From Actinomycetes bacterium (lineage in GTDB: Bacteria > Actinomycetota > Thermoleophilia > RBG-16-64-13), in the NCBI GenBank assembly GCA_024637095.1, contig JAGXFV010000049.1:1-64000 (forward strand): a DNA stretch of 64,000 nucleotides, written 5' to 3'. Below the pieces are notes generated by a model. It saw only the letters and a program-made list of their open reading frames with translations, did no database searches and was not told the DNA's origin. Below, one piece after another: positions 42,851-53,708 of this stretch. Position 1 is the first letter of the stretch. Every line of letters starts with the position of its first letter. The position numbers and the translations under genes were made by a program.

Positions 42851-44191
42851 CTACTTGCCGGCGAACAGCCGCTCTACCCCCGCGACTGCTTCGGTCCTGG
42901 TGAAAACTATGGCGATGTCTCCCGGCCGGGGGATGGAGTTGCCATGGGCTATATGCACTCCGTCCTTCTGGACCAGCACGCCGACGATCGCGTCTTTGGG
43001 AAATTCCACGTCTTGGAGCGCCCGGTTCGCGATCCGGCTCTTCTCGGTCACCACCAGTTCGATCACCTCTCCCGCCGACTTGTCCAGCAAGGCGGCGCTC
43101 AAGACTTCGCCTGCCCGGATGAAGCGCAGCACGGCGGAGGCGAGAATACGGCGGGGACTGATGGCGACGTCCACCCCGACGCTCTCGAGGATGGTCGAGA
43201 ATTCGGGCCTTTCGATGATGGAAATCGTGCGTTTGGCTCCCAATCGCTTGGCCAACAGGGAGGCCAGGATGTTGAGGCGATCGTCTCCGGTGGCGGCGAT
43301 GAAAAGATCGGTCTCGCGTACGCCCTCCTGAATGAGACTGGTTTCGCTCAGCCCCTCATCGTGGAGCACCAGTGATTTTTGGAGGACGCCTGCGGCCTCC
43401 ACGGAGCGCTCGTAATCCTTCTCGAAGATGGTGAGCTTCATGTCGCGCGCTTCAAGGGCTTTGGCGATGCGCAGCCCCATGTCTCCGCAGCCCAGCAGGA
43501 TGCCGGTCCGCGATGACCGGGATTGAGGGTTGAGCAAAGCGGCAGCCTCCATCACCCCCTCGCGTTTACCCGCCAGGAAGACCCGGTCCCCCTCGTGCAG
43601 CACCGTCTTGCCCGTGGGGATCATCATGTTGTCGCCTTGGAGCACCGCGGTGACCAGCACGTTTCGCGGCAGGCCGATCGAAAGCAGGCTGTGCTCGGCG
43701 CCCACCGTGCCCGAGGCCACCTGGACCTCCAGCATGAAGACCTGGCCGTCGGCGAAAATCTCCACATCGAGCGCGCCCGGTATCTCCGCGAGCTTGGCGA
43801 TCTCGTGGGCCACGGCCGACTCGGGCTGGATTACGTAGTCGATGTCGGTGAACTCGGTCGAAACTGAGTCCTCGTAGTCCAGATAATCCTGGTTGCGCAC
43901 CCGGGCGATGGTCGTGCCCACGCCAACGTGTTTGGCTGCCATGCAGGCAATCATATTGACCTCGTCGGAGTCGGTCACTGCGATGAGGATTTCGGCACGG
44001 GCGATTTGGGCTTCGCGCAGAACCTTCTTGCTGGCGCCGTTGCCAACGATCCCCATCACATCGAGCTCTTGGGTGGCGCGCCGGATCTGTTCGGCGTCGC
44101 GGTCGATCAGGACGACGTCGTGGCCCTCCTGGGTCAGGATGTTCGTGATGTGGAAGCCGACCTCGCCCGCTCCCACCACTACGAGGTACAT
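42851..44191 (-). CDS. trkA: Trk potassium system regulatory subunit TrkA
   Basis: A 446-residue protein with two RCK repeats: each has an NAD-binding Rossmann fold (YLVVVGAGEVGFHITNILTQ and GILLGCGDMGLRIAKALEA) and a TrkA-C domain. It gates TrkH by nucleotide binding. The 13-nt gap to trkH indicates an operon. Confidence 0.94.
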   Translation of the reverse strand: MYLVVVGAGEVGFHITNILTQEGHDVVLIDRDAEQIRRATQELDVMGIVGNGASKKVLREAQIARAEILIAVTDSDEVNMIACMAAKHVGVGTTIARVRNQDYLDYEDSVSTEFTDIDYVIQPESAVAHEIAKLAEIPGALDVEIFADGQVFMLEVQVASGTVGAEHSLLSIGLPRNVLVTAVLQGDNMMIPTGKTVLHEGDRVFLAGKREGVMEAAALLNPQSRSSRTGILLGCGDMGLRIAKALEARDMKLTIFEKDYERSVEAAGVLQKSLVLHDEGLSETSLIQEGVRETDLFIAATGDDRLNILASLLAKRLGAKRTISIIERPEFSTILESVGVDVAISPRRILASAVLRFIRAGEVLSAALLDKSAGEVIELVVTEKSRIANRALQDVEFPKDAIVGVLVQKDGVHIAHGNSIPRPGDIAIVFTRTEAVAGVERLFAGK

Positions 44192-44210
44192 GGGGCTCCA
44201 GTCAAGGCCA

Positions 44211-45512
44211 TCAGGGCCGGTCTCCGTTGCCCGCCTGCAGGGCCGCCACGTACTCCAGCTTGGTGATCAGGATGTCGTCGATGACGCTGCGCCAGGTGAA
44301 GCGCTTCGCTGTGGCCCGCGCTTCTTTGCGTATCCGCTCCCTTGCCTTGGGATGATCGCGCAGGTAGTGGACGGCGATGGCGATCTCCGCGGGATCGTCG
44401 CTGTCGAGCACCACCGAGTTCAGATAGGGAATGGCGTAGTCCTCACCCGTCGAGCCGACGTAGGGGATGCCGCCCGCGGCCATCACTTCGAGGCCCACCA
44501 GACCAAAAGGCTCGTGTCCGGAATTGGCCAGGACTCCGTCGGCGGCGCGATAGAAGAGGGACACGGTCTCGTCGGAGAGGAAGGTGCGGATGTTGTAGAT
44601 GTCCGCCTGCGGCAGCTTTTCGCAGGCCTCCACCACATCCTTGGTCAGACGGGGCAGTTTGACGTCCTCGACCACCAGGCCCATGCGCCGGGCATTCGTC
44701 AGGACCTCCTCGGCGTGGGGCTCGATCCCGCCGCGCACTGCCAGGCGGACGTCCGCACCGTCCGCCTTGAGACGTGCTACAGCATGCACGGCCATGTTCC
44801 AGCGCTTGTCCGGGCTCCAGCGGCCTATCTTGAAGAGCAGGGTGTCCGCGGCGAGGGCCTGCCGCAGCCGACGGACTCTCTGCAGGGGAACGGCCTTCAG
44901 CCGCTGCTCGGGTATGCCGTTGGGGATTACCACCGGATTCACTCCCTGCGCCCACATCAGGTGCTTCATATAGCGGGAGACGGTGGCTACCTGGCTACAG
45001 AAGTTCAACCGGGGCCAATCGATCCGGTCGAAGCCCATCACGTTGTTGGCGGTCCACAGAAGAATGCTGCGTTGTCGCTGTCCCCGGGCCCAGAGCAGGT
45101 CGGAAAGGTCACATACGGAGTGGGCGGTGTGCCATTCTTCGGCCATTACGGCCGTGTAGATGCCGGCTTCGGCGGCGGGTCCAATCAGCTGGTCGACTAC
45201 GTAGCTGGGGACCGTCCCGTTCCAGTCGGCCAGCTTGGCTTCCTCGCCGGCGTAGACGCCCGCAGGGTGGTACTCGGATAGCCACTGTCCCCAGCGGTGC
45301 AGGATCAGGTTGTTCTCAGGTCGGCTGCACGGCGGTTCCTTGGGGTCGCCAATGAACACATGATGCGTGCGGAAGCCGCCACGGGCGAGCTCCAGCCCGA
45401 GCTCCTTCATGCGCATGCCCAAGCCGCCGGCCATGGCGTACTCATCCGGGCCTTCGAAGCTCAGCAGGACGAACTGCAGGTTATCCGGCGTCAGGGTTGG
45501 CAGCTCAGCCAC
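44211..45512 (-). CDS. Family 4 glycosyltransferase (glycogen synthase-like)
   Basis: A 433-residue GT-B enzyme. The N-terminal half contains a GGLGMRMKELGLELARGG loop similar to glycogen synthases; the C-terminal half has VVIPNGIPEQRL, FKIGRWSPDKRW and GHEPFGLVGLEVMAAGGIP, the nucleotide-sugar binding region with EX7E. It lies 19 nt upstream of trkA on the same strand. Donor and acceptor cannot be told from sequence. Confidence 0.82.
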   Translation of the reverse strand: MAELPTLTPDNLQFVLLSFEGPDEYAMAGGLGMRMKELGLELARGGFRTHHVFIGDPKEPPCSRPENNLILHRWGQWLSEYHPAGVYAGEEAKLADWNGTVPSYVVDQLIGPAAEAGIYTAVMAEEWHTAHSVCDLSDLLWARGQRQRSILLWTANNVMGFDRIDWPRLNFCSQVATVSRYMKHLMWAQGVNPVVIPNGIPEQRLKAVPLQRVRRLRQALAADTLLFKIGRWSPDKRWNMAVHAVARLKADGADVRLAVRGGIEPHAEEVLTNARRMGLVVEDVKLPRLTKDVVEACEKLPQADIYNIRTFLSDETVSLFYRAADGVLANSGHEPFGLVGLEVMAAGGIPYVGSTGEDYAIPYLNSVVLDSDDPAEIAIAVHYLRDHPKARERIRKEARATAKRFTWRSVIDDILITKLEYVAALQAGNGDRP

Positions 45513-45622
45513 AACGGCTTCCTTTTCCGATAACTGTGCGTGGAGCGACTGCCCTTAGGGCGGATTCACTTCCCGTGTGGTAGTTTGAGGCCCTTCTGAC
45601 TTTATACCTAGGGGGGAGTCCC

Positions 45623-46978
45623 ATGGCGACCAAATACCTGCTCCCAGAAGATCGCTTGCCCACTGCATGGTACAACATTGTGCCCGATCTTCCGGAACCA
45701 CCCGCGCCGCCCTTAAGCCCGGCCACCGGCCAACCGGCCGGCCCCGAGGATCTTGCCGCGATCTTCCCGATGGACCTGATCCTGCAGGAGGTCTCGGGGG
45801 AGCCTCGGATCGAGATTCCGGAGGAGATCCAGGAGATCTACAAACTATGGCGGCCGACGCCGATGCTGCGGGCCTACCGCTGGGAGAAAGCTCTGGGTAC
45901 GCCGGCCAAGATCTTCTACAAGTACGAAGGCGTCAGCCCGGCCGGCTCCCATAAGCCGAACACCTCGGTCCCCCAGGCCTGGTACAACAAGAAGGCCGGA
46001 ATCAACAAGCTCTCGACCGAGACCGGTGCCGGCCAGTGGGGAAGCGCCTTGGCCCTGGCCACCCAGTTCTTCGACATGGAATGTCTGGTCTATATGGTCA
46101 AGGTCAGCTATCACCAGAAGCCTTACCGCCGCAGCATGATCCACCTCTGGGGCGCCGAAGTCATCCCCAGTCCCTCCGACACCACCGCTTCCGGGCGGGC
46201 GATCCTTGCGGGAGACCCCGAGAGCCCGGGCTCATTGGGGATCGCCATCAGCGAAGCGGTGGAGATCGCAGCTACGCGTGACGACACCAATTACTCGCTG
46301 GGGAGCGTGCTCAACCACGTGCTCCTGCACCAGACCGTCATTGGGCAGGAATGCCTGGCCCAGATGGAGATGGCCGATTCCTACCCGGACGTGGTCATCG
46401 CCTGCGTGGGCGGCGGGTCCAATTTCGCCGGCATCGCCTTCCCCTTCATCGGCGAGAAGGTGAAGCACGGCAAGGACGTGCGCATCATCGCTTCCGAGCC
46501 GGCGGCCTGCCCGACTCTGACCCGCGGCATCTACGCCTTTGACTACGGCGACACGGCGAAGCTCACGCCCATCGTGAAGATGCACACGCTCGGCCATGAC
46601 TTCGTGCCGCCGGGAATCCATGCCGGCGGACTGCGCTACCACGGCGTGTCCCCGCTGGTATCCCTGGCGCTCGAGCACGGTCTGATCGAAGCGGAGGCCC
46701 TTCCCCAGACCGAGTGCTTCGAGGCGGCGGTGCAGTTCGCCCGCACGGAGGGCATCATCCCGGCTCCGGAATCGAGCCACGCGCTCGCTTCGGCCGTACG
46801 GGTCGCCAACGAGTGCAAGGAATCGGGCGATGAGAAGACCATCCTCTTCAATCTCTCGGGCCATGGGCACTTCGACATGTCTGCCTATGATGCCTATCTG
46901 AGCGGCAACCTAGAGGACTACGCGTACCCTGAGGAGAAGATCAAAGAGGCCATGAAGAACCTGCCCAAGGTGGGCTAG
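45623..46978 (+). CDS. Tryptophan synthase beta chain, TrpB2 type
   Basis: A 451-residue PLP enzyme of the TrpB2 class, longer than TrpB1 and often encoded apart from trpA. Lys of the PLP Schiff base is in [11 protein letters not shown], and GGGSNFAG binds the cofactor phosphate. No other trp genes are nearby. It may salvage indole and serine to tryptophan. A GGGGGGAG ribosome site precedes the ATG. Its stop shares CTAG with the convergent DUF72 gene. Confidence 0.9.
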   Translation: MATKYLLPEDRLPTAWYNIVPDLPEPPAPPLSPATGQPAGPEDLAAIFPMDLILQEVSGEPRIEIPEEIQEIYKLWRPTPMLRAYRWEKALGTPAKIFYKYEGVSPAGSHKPNTSVPQAWYNKKAGINKLSTETGAGQWGSALALATQFFDMECLVYMVKVSYHQKPYRRSMIHLWGAEVIPSPSDTTASGRAILAGDPESPGSLGIAISEAVEIAATRDDTNYSLGSVLNHVLLHQTVIGQECLAQMEMADSYPDVVIACVGGGSNFAGIAFPFIGEKVKHGKDVRIIASEPAACPTLTRGIYAFDYGDTAKLTPIVKMHTLGHDFVPPGIHAGGLRYHGVSPLVSLALEHGLIEAEALPQTECFEAAVQFARTEGIIPAPESSHALASAVRVANECKESGDEKTILFNLSGHGHFDMSAYDAYLSGNLEDYAYPEEKIKEAMKNLPKVG

Positions 46979-47868
46979 GCCGAGGCTGCGAGCAGTGCCT
47001 TGAGCTGGTCGGCGTTGCGCGGGGCGTAGTCTCGATAGCAGTTATTGAACATGGCGTAGGTGGTCTCGGTCTCTTCCACCAACTCGTGCAGCGGCTCGAC
47101 CCACTCTTGGAGTTCCTCCTCGGCGTAGAGGTACTTGAAGCGTTCCGCGGCGGAGCTCACCCGGGCATTCCAGGTCTCTGCATTACGGCCGGATAGGCGC
47201 ACGTAGCCGATATTAGCCGTCGCTGCGGTTAGGGGCGGCAGGGCGTTCTTCGCCTCGACCCGGGGCACGTCGACACCCACGTAGCTCAATCCGTGGTCGG
47301 CGAGCAGGTTGAGCGTGCGCGGCCATTGCTCGGGCTCCACCCAGGAGAAGTGCCGGAACTCGATGGCCACCGGGTCGGGCCGGAGCCTCTCCGCGGCCCA
47401 GACCAGGTAGTCGCGGTTCTGCCGGTTGGCGACGAAGTACGGAGGGAACTGCAGCAGCACGACGCCGAGCTTCCCCGCCCGACGAAGCGGCGCGAGGGCG
47501 CTGGAGAACCAGTCGAACACAGCTTGCCGCAGCGCGCCCTTCGGATGCTTCACCCGCCCGTATCGGTCGAGCTCGAGTTCGTGGGATTCCCGGAGTGCTG
47601 CCGGGAGCTGCTGGGGACGGACCGCGTGGCGGGTCATCATGGCAAAAGCCTTCACGTGAAAAACGAAGCCGGCCGGGGTGCGCTCGACCCAGAGCTGCGC
47701 GTTCCGCTCGGAGGGCAGGCCGTAAGAGCTCGAGTCCACCTCGGCGGTATCGAAGTGGGCCGCGTAGTAGCCCAGCCTTTCGGCGGCGTTCTTGAGGCCT
47801 GTTGGATACCAGGCTTCGATCATGGTCTCGTCGGCCCAGGAGCAGGTGCCCACGCGGATATTGCCCAT
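46975..47868 (-). CDS. DUF72 family protein
   Basis: A 297-residue TIM-barrel protein of the DUF72 (YecE) family: starts [20 protein letters not shown] and keeps [18 protein letters not shown] and [15 protein letters not shown] 47868 is the family start; the open frame extends further upstream without similarity. Function unknown; family members bind a conserved pocket. Convergent overlap of 4 nt with trpB. Confidence 0.85.
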   Translation of the reverse strand: MGNIRVGTCSWADETMIEAWYPTGLKNAAERLGYYAAHFDTAEVDSSSYGLPSERNAQLWVERTPAGFVFHVKAFAMMTRHAVRPQQLPAALRESHELELDRYGRVKHPKGALRQAVFDWFSSALAPLRRAGKLGVVLLQFPPYFVANRQNRDYLVWAAERLRPDPVAIEFRHFSWVEPEQWPRTLNLLADHGLSYVGVDVPRVEAKNALPPLTAATANIGYVRLSGRNAETWNARVSSAAERFKYLYAEEELQEWVEPLHELVEETETTYAMFNNCYRDYAPRNADQLKALLAASA

Positions 47869-47943
47869 GCCCGCATTGTATCCTCGGGGTGTTCGAGAGA
47901 ATCGCGTCGCACGCGCGGAGGCGGTGCGGCATAGGAGTGATTC

Positions 47944-48945
47944 ATGATTGAAGAACAGGTCTGCTTCCTTACCCGGTTGGTACCGGAACCCGGTCCGCGC
48001 CTGCTGAAGGAAGCCTTTGCCGAGGTGAGGGGCAACTTCGAGGAGCGCAACCTCGACCGCACCGAGTTGCTCGCGGGCGTGCGGGAAGCGGACGCTCTCT
48101 ATTGCATGCTGACCGACACCATCGACGCGGAGGTCCTCGACGCGGCGGGCCCCCGGCTGCGCGTGGTTTCCAACATGGCTGTCGGTTATGACAACGTGGA
48201 TGTGTCCGCCGCCACGGCCCGCGGAGTCTTGGTCACGAATACGCCGGGAGTCCTCACCGAAACCACGGCCGACCTCGCCTGGGCACTGTTGCTTGCCGCG
48301 GCGCGCCGAGTGGTCGAGGGTGACCGCCTGGTCCGCGACGGAGGTTTCCACATGTGGAGCCCGACGATGCTCCTGGGCGGGGACGTCAGCGGAAAAACCC
48401 TGGGCATCGTGGGCATGGGACGGATCGGTCAGGCAGTCGCTCGGCGGTCCACCGGTTTCGGGATGAAGGTGCTCTACACGCGGCCTTCGGGTCCGCTGGA
48501 CAACGGCAGTGTGCCGGCGGGGGCCGATTGGCTGCACGTGGATTCGTTGGAAGAGCTCCTACGCAACTCGGACTTTGTCAGCCTTCACGTTCCGCTCAGC
48601 GAGGAGACCAGGCACCTGCTCGGGCGACGCGAGTTCGAACTGATGGGCCCGCACGGGGTGTTGGTCAATACCTCCCGCGGTCCGGTGGTTGACGAAGCGG
48701 CGCTCGTCGAAGCGCTCGCCGCCGGCACCCTGGGCGCGGCGGCGCTCGATGTCTATGAGCGAGAACCGGAACTGGCTCCCGGGTTGTCTGCGCTCACCAA
48801 TGCCGTTCTTCTGCCCCACCTGGGGAGCGCCACCCGGCAGACGCGCGCGCGAATGGCCGAGATGGCGGCGCGGAACGCCATAGCCGCGGTGCGGGGAGAA
48901 TCCGTCCCGCATCCGGTGAACCCGGAGGTTCTGGGTGCGGGCTAG
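47944..48945 (+). CDS. D-isomer 2-hydroxyacid dehydrogenase (glyoxylate reductase-like)
   Basis: A 333-residue NAD(P)-dependent dehydrogenase. NAD site: GKTLGIVGMGRIGQAVARR. Catalytic Arg is in VNTSRGPVVDEAAL, Glu in DVYEREPEL and His in LLPHLGSAT. The N-terminal KEAFAEV... and SNMAVGYDNVDVSAA suggest glyoxylate/hydroxypyruvate reductase. The exact substrate is unverified. Confidence 0.88.
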   Translation: MIEEQVCFLTRLVPEPGPRLLKEAFAEVRGNFEERNLDRTELLAGVREADALYCMLTDTIDAEVLDAAGPRLRVVSNMAVGYDNVDVSAATARGVLVTNTPGVLTETTADLAWALLLAAARRVVEGDRLVRDGGFHMWSPTMLLGGDVSGKTLGIVGMGRIGQAVARRSTGFGMKVLYTRPSGPLDNGSVPAGADWLHVDSLEELLRNSDFVSLHVPLSEETRHLLGRREFELMGPHGVLVNTSRGPVVDEAALVEALAAGTLGAAALDVYEREPELAPGLSALTNAVLLPHLGSATRQTRARMAEMAARNAIAAVRGESVPHPVNPEVLGAG

Positions 48946-49046
48946 CGCGACGCCGGCCAGATAGCTTGCGGCGACAGTGATCGTGACCGCTGCGAGGCCT
49001 GCCACGGACCCAGTTTCAGGCTTGCAGTAGGGTAGTATTGCGCGCT

Positions 49047-49916
49047 ATGGATGACAGACCGTCAGAGCAAGGATCGTTCCCCGAGGAGTGGGACCCCGAG
49101 GAATACGAGCGCGCGCGGCAGGAGCGTCTGGCCCGCAGGCAGCAGCGAAAGCGGCCGCGGCGGACCGGACCGGGCGGAGTGCCGCCCATCTTTGTGCTCG
49201 CGGCGGTTGTGGTTCTTCTCCTGATCGCGCTCTTCGCACTGTTTTCTTCGTGCGGGGAGGAGGAGCCAGCCTCGGGGCCGGGGGAGACCTCGTCATCACC
49301 TGATTCCACCGACCCGGGCACGGCCGAGGGAACCGCACCCACGGGGGAAGAGACCACCTCGGCGACGGCAGAGAGCGAGGCGGCCGAGCCGGGAGACACG
49401 ACGGCTGAGTCGCCGGATGCAACCGCCGAAATCACAGCGGCCGAGAGCGGGGATGTGGCCGCCGGCGTCGGCGAGCCGGTTATGCTTGGCTCCGTGCGCG
49501 TCAATGTGACCTCATTGTCCACCACCTCCCGACCCACCACCCCCCATCGATCGGTGGACGAAGCCGCTGCGGTGCCCAGCAGCGGCGACTTCGTGCAGGC
49601 ATTCGTGTACGTCCAAAACCGCAGCGCGGACGCGGTTAGGGTCGAGCCGTTTGACTTCATGCTGGTCGCCGAGGGCCACGGCTCTAAGCCGGTTTCCGGG
49701 CTCACGGGCCCGCCCGCCCGCACCCTGTTGCCCGGAGCCTCGCTCGACCTGATCGTGACCTTCGCGGCGCCTGAGGGGGAGATTTCGGGGCTGGTTTACT
49801 CACCCCGCTGGTTCCCCGGAAGCCTCTCGGTGACGGGCGAACTGACCCCGTCGGGAATGAGCGGCGGTAGCGGCTCCGCCGTCCCTGAGGGTGGCGCGGA
49901 GGCCGACGGCGAGTGA
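49047..49916 (+). CDS. Single-pass membrane protein with DUF4352-like domain
   Basis: A 289-residue protein: a basic cytoplasmic N-terminus (RQERLARRQQRKRPRR), a transmembrane helix (IFVLAAVVVLLLIALFALF), a long Thr/Glu/Ala-rich extracellular linker and a C-terminal beta domain (VMLGSVRVNVTSL..., FVQAFVYVQNRSADAVRVEP) resembling DUF4352-like immunoglobulin folds. ATG 49047 is preferred over the TTG at 49038. The next gene starts inside its last codons. Function unknown. Confidence 0.68.
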   Translation: MDDRPSEQGSFPEEWDPEEYERARQERLARRQQRKRPRRTGPGGVPPIFVLAAVVVLLLIALFALFSSCGEEEPASGPGETSSSPDSTDPGTAEGTAPTGEETTSATAESEAAEPGDTTAESPDATAEITAAESGDVAAGVGEPVMLGSVRVNVTSLSTTSRPTTPHRSVDEAAAVPSSGDFVQAFVYVQNRSADAVRVEPFDFMLVAEGHGSKPVSGLTGPPARTLLPGASLDLIVTFAAPEGEISGLVYSPRWFPGSLSVTGELTPSGMSGGSGSAVPEGGAEADGE

Positions 49917-50341
49917 AACGCGATCTCTGGGCGGTGGCCGTCCTCGCGCTCTTGGCCGGGCTGGCCGCCTACTTCTACTACTTCTCCTGGAGCGAGCCCC
50001 TGCTCGAAGGCGATCGCATCGGGAGCTGGGCCTACGGGATCGAGGGACAGAACCTGCGCGACTTCGAGACGGTGGAACGCGGGGACGGTCGTCTCGAGTG
50101 GATGATCGATTTGATCAACGACGCTCCGTTGTCCTCGGACCGGACGTCTCTCGCTGAAGGCGAGCTGCTCGTGGTGCTCTACCGGGAGGACGGACTGCAG
50201 TTCCACGTGTTCCGCGGGGGAACGGATCAGGTGGGGATCTCCGAGGGAGATCGGAGTTACGTGGGGACGCTCGTCTCCGCTGAACTCGCGGAGATCCTGG
50301 ACGGTTTGGCGGAAGAGGTAAGCGCCTCGCCCCCGGGTTAA
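49913..50341 (+). CDS. Hypothetical membrane-anchored protein
   Basis: A 142-residue protein with one N-terminal transmembrane helix (LWAVAVLALLAGLAAYFYYF) and an extracellular domain rich in Glu, Asp and Gly. GTG 49913 overlaps the upstream stop by 4 nt, so it is coupled to the preceding membrane protein. No family recognised. Confidence 0.65.
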   Translation: MKRDLWAVAVLALLAGLAAYFYYFSWSEPLLEGDRIGSWAYGIEGQNLRDFETVERGDGRLEWMIDLINDAPLSSDRTSLAEGELLVVLYREDGLQFHVFRGGTDQVGISEGDRSYVGTLVSAELAEILDGLAEEVSASPPG

Positions 50342-50459
50342 ACCGCTTGTCCCCCAGGGGCACCCCCTCATCCCACACCGTCTTGTTGGCCGCCCTTTTG
50401 GTCTGACATAATCAGCGGCCCGGTCAATAGACCGAGCGGCGAAGCCTTTTGGGGGGAAG

Positions 50460-50888
50460 ATGCTGGGCAAGATCGATCATCTGGGCATAGCGGTCGATGA
50501 TCTGGATTCGGCGCTGGCGGTGTACTCGACCACCCTGGGCTTGACCGTGAAGAGGCGTGAGGTGGTCGAAGAGCAGGGGGTCGAGCTGGCGGCGCTGATC
50601 GTGGGTGAGACCCTGATCGAGTTGCTCCACCCGTTGAGCGGAGAGACCCCCGTGGGGCGCTTCTTGTCCAAGAGAGGCCCGGGCCTTCACCATGTGGCCT
50701 ACCGGGTGGAAGACATCGAGGCCGCCCTGGGCGCGCTTCGCGAAGCAGGTGCCCGCCTGATCGACGAGGTCCCGCGCCGCGGAATGGGAGGCTCGCGGAT
50801 CGCTTTCGTGCACCCGTCCGCTACGGCAGGAGTGCTGACCGAACTGGTCGAGCCGCCGCGGGCGACCGATGCGACAGTGGCCGAGTAG
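50460..50888 (+). CDS. mce: Methylmalonyl-CoA epimerase
   Basis: A 142-residue glyoxalase-fold enzyme interconverting (S)- and (R)-methylmalonyl-CoA. It keeps IDHLGIAVDDLDSALAVY, ETLIELLHPLSGETPVGRFL with a metal-binding Glu, and GPGLHHVAYRVEDI with the metal His. It is followed 61 nt later by the mutase, and the two form the propionyl-CoA route together with sucCD. GGGGGGAAG precedes the ATG. Confidence 0.93.
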   Translation: MLGKIDHLGIAVDDLDSALAVYSTTLGLTVKRREVVEEQGVELAALIVGETLIELLHPLSGETPVGRFLSKRGPGLHHVAYRVEDIEAALGALREAGARLIDEVPRRGMGGSRIAFVHPSATAGVLTELVEPPRATDATVAE

Positions 50889-50949
50889 AGCGGTCCGGTT
50901 CGGGCCAAAACACCGGCAGTAGGAGTCCACCGCGCAGTAGGGGGCGTGC

Positions 50950-52542
50950 ATGACCGACGCACACGTAACTGATTCGGGGATCGAACTCCCGGTCTACTAC
51001 GATCACAAAGACGTCGAGGACAAGAACTGGCAGCAGGAGCTGGGTTCGCCGGGGCAGTACCCTTACACGCGCGGAGTCTATCCCCGCATGTATCGCGACC
51101 GCTTCTGGACGATGCGCCAGTACGCCGGCTTCGCCTCGGCGGAAGAGACCAATCAGCGTTTCCACTACCTGCTGGATTGCGGGCAGACCGGGCTCTCCGT
51201 GGCCTTCGACCTGCCCACCCAGATGGGCTACGACTCCGACCATCCGCTTTCTGAGGGCGAGGTCGGCCGGGTGGGCGTGGCCATCGACTCGCTCGCGGAC
51301 ATGGAGCTTCTCTTCGACCGGATTCCCCTGGATCAGGTTTCGACTTCGATGACCATCAACGCTCCCGCCTGCGTGCTGCTGCTGCTTTACGAGTTGGTGG
51401 CAGAGGAGCAGGGAGCGGACACCCGGGAGCTCCGCGGCACCATCCAGAATGACATCCTCAAGGAGTACGTGGCCCGGGGGACCTACATCTTTCCCCCTCG
51501 GCCGTCCATGCGCTTGGTGACAGACACCTTTGCCTATTGCAACGAGCACCTGCCCAACTGGAATTCCATCTCGATATCGGGCTACCACATCCGCGAAGCG
51601 GGCTCAACGGCGGCCCAGGAGCTGGCTTTCACCCTAGCGGACGGCATAGCCTACGTGGAGGCGGGCCTGGCCGCGGGCCTGGAGGTGGACCAGTTCGGAC
51701 CCCGGCTGAGCTTCTTCTTCAACGCCCACAACAACCTGCTGGAAGAAGTTGCCAAGTTCCGGGCGGCGCGGCGCATGTGGGCGCGGATCATGGAGGACCG
51801 GTTCGCGGCACAGGACCCCAACAGCCTGAAGTTGCGCTTCCATACGCAGACCGGGGGCTCTACCCTAACGGCCCAGCAGCCGCACAACAACATCGTGCGG
51901 GTGGCGGTTCAGGCGCTGGCGGCGGTGCTCGGAGGCACTCAGTCACTGCACACAAATTCCTTCGACGAAGCCCTGGCACTGCCCTCGGACGAATCGGTGA
52001 CGGTGGCGCTGCGCACGCAACAGATCATCGCCCACGAGAGCGGGGTGACCGACACGGTGGATCCCTTTGGGGGCTCCTTTGCCATCGAGAGTCTGACCGA
52101 TGAGTTGGAGGCCAAGGCGGAAGAACTGATGGCCGAGGTCGACCGAATAGGCGGCGCGGTGGCCGCCATCGAGGAAGGCTATATCCAAAGGCAGATCGAG
52201 GACGCGGCCTACGCCTATCAGTTGGCGATCGAGCGCGAGGAGAAGATCGTGGTGGGGGTCAATCGCCACACGAGCGACGAGCGCCCGGAGATGCGTCTAC
52301 ACCGCGTGAATCCCGCCGTCCAGGAGGGGCAACTCGAGCGGCTGGCGAAGATCCGCGGCCACCGCGACCAGGATGAGGTGGACCGGGCCCTTGCCCGAGT
52401 GCGCGCAGCGGCCAAGGGCACCGACAACCTGCTGCCGCCGATGAAGGAGGCCCTCGCGGCATACGCCACGCTGGGCGAGGTTATTGGAGTGTTGCGCGAG
52501 GAGATGGGGGAGTTCAAGGCGCGGTTGGCCATTCAGGTCTAG
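50950..52542 (+). CDS. Methylmalonyl-CoA mutase, catalytic subunit
   Basis: A 530-residue catalytic-domain protein: [40 protein letters not shown] and [20 protein letters not shown]. The C-terminal B12-binding domain is absent, so a separate cobalamin-binding subunit is needed; none is in the window. Adenosylcobalamin could come from cobO at 26361. Context with mce and sucCD supports methylmalonyl-CoA over other acyl-CoA mutase substrates. Confidence 0.92.
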   Translation: MTDAHVTDSGIELPVYYDHKDVEDKNWQQELGSPGQYPYTRGVYPRMYRDRFWTMRQYAGFASAEETNQRFHYLLDCGQTGLSVAFDLPTQMGYDSDHPLSEGEVGRVGVAIDSLADMELLFDRIPLDQVSTSMTINAPACVLLLLYELVAEEQGADTRELRGTIQNDILKEYVARGTYIFPPRPSMRLVTDTFAYCNEHLPNWNSISISGYHIREAGSTAAQELAFTLADGIAYVEAGLAAGLEVDQFGPRLSFFFNAHNNLLEEVAKFRAARRMWARIMEDRFAAQDPNSLKLRFHTQTGGSTLTAQQPHNNIVRVAVQALAAVLGGTQSLHTNSFDEALALPSDESVTVALRTQQIIAHESGVTDTVDPFGGSFAIESLTDELEAKAEELMAEVDRIGGAVAAIEEGYIQRQIEDAAYAYQLAIEREEKIVVGVNRHTSDERPEMRLHRVNPAVQEGQLERLAKIRGHRDQDEVDRALARVRAAAKGTDNLLPPMKEALAAYATLGEVIGVLREEMGEFKARLAIQV

Positions 52543-52563
52543 TCAAGGTCTAGGAGGCGGTCG

Positions 52564-53706
52564 GTGGATCTCTACGAGCACCAGGGCAAGGAGTTACTGG
52601 GCTGCATGGGCGTGCCGGTACCCGCCGGCCGGGTGGCCTTCAGCGTCGAGGAGGCGGTCGCGGCGGCCGAGGAGTTGGGCGGCCCCGTGGTGGTAAAGGC
52701 CCAGGTCCACACCGGAGGCCGGGGCAAGGCCGGCGGCATTAGGGTGGTGGACGACGCTGCCGGCGCGTCCCGCGCGGCCGCGGACATCCTGGGCATGGAC
52801 ATAAAGGGCCACACGGTCGGGCGGGTCTACGTCGAGGAAGCCTCCGACATAGCGCGCGAACTCTACGCCGCCATCGTGCTGGACCGGGCCGAGAAACGCC
52901 CGCTTGCCATGCTCTCTTCGATGGGGGGCATGGACGTGGAAGAGATCGCCCGGGAACACCCCGGCGCGATCGCACGGGTGCACATTGACCCGCTCCTGGG
53001 CTGGAGCGACTATCTCGGCCGGCGACTGGCCTTCGAGTCGGGATTGGCGGCGGATATGGGGCCGGCGGTTTCGGAGGTGATGGCTCGCCTGTTCGAGGCC
53101 TTTGTGATCTACGAGGCCACCCTGGTGGAGGTGAACCCGCTTGCCGTGCTGGCCGATGGGCGGGTGGTGGCCCTCGACTGCAAGCTGACCGCGGACGACA
53201 ACGCCCTCTTTCGGCATGCCGACATCGCGGGCATGCGAGACGTGAGCGCGGCCGATCCCCAGGAGCAGATGGCGCGCGAACGGGGGGTCACCTACGTCAA
53301 GCTGGATGGCGAGGTCGGCGTGCTGGGGAATGGGGCCGGACTGGTGATGAGCACGCTGGACGTGGTGGCCAACGCCGGCGGCCGGCCTGCGAACTTCCTG
53401 GACGTGGGCGGCGGGGCCAAGGCGGAAGAGATCGTCCATGCGTTGGAAGTGATCACATCAGACGAGAAGGTTCGGGTGATCTTCTTCAACATTTTTGGAG
53501 GTATCACCCGCTGCGACGAGGTTGCCCGGGGCATTCTTACCGCCGTCGATCAACTGCGGATCATGCTGCCCATCGTCGTCCGGTTGGATGGTACCAACCA
53601 GGAGGAGGGCCGTAGCCTGATCGCCGAAGCCGGACTCGAGAACGTGTACTCCGAACCGACCATGACCGCGGCCGCCGAGCGCGCGGTCGCGCTGGCGGGG
53701 GCTTAG
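52564..53706 (+). CDS. sucC: Succinyl-CoA synthetase beta subunit
   Basis: A 380-residue ATP-grasp subunit. It starts [20 protein letters not shown] at GTG 52564 with AGGAGGCGG upstream. The ATP-grasp segment [18 protein letters not shown] and the C-terminal [17 protein letters not shown]-type motif (here [11 protein letters not shown]) are clear. With SucD it makes ATP or GTP from succinyl-CoA. Spacing to sucD is 2 nt. Confidence 0.95.
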   Translation: MDLYEHQGKELLGCMGVPVPAGRVAFSVEEAVAAAEELGGPVVVKAQVHTGGRGKAGGIRVVDDAAGASRAAADILGMDIKGHTVGRVYVEEASDIARELYAAIVLDRAEKRPLAMLSSMGGMDVEEIAREHPGAIARVHIDPLLGWSDYLGRRLAFESGLAADMGPAVSEVMARLFEAFVIYEATLVEVNPLAVLADGRVVALDCKLTADDNALFRHADIAGMRDVSAADPQEQMARERGVTYVKLDGEVGVLGNGAGLVMSTLDVVANAGGRPANFLDVGGGAKAEEIVHALEVITSDEKVRVIFFNIFGGITRCDEVARGILTAVDQLRIMLPIVVRLDGTNQEEGRSLIAEAGLENVYSEPTMTAAAERAVALAGA

Positions 53707-53708
53707 CC

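Noticed and set aside
46975-48537. 520-residue minus-strand open frame as one gene
   Set aside because: Similarity to DUF72 begins at MGNIRV (47868). The upstream part is antisense to the 2-hydroxyacid dehydrogenase.
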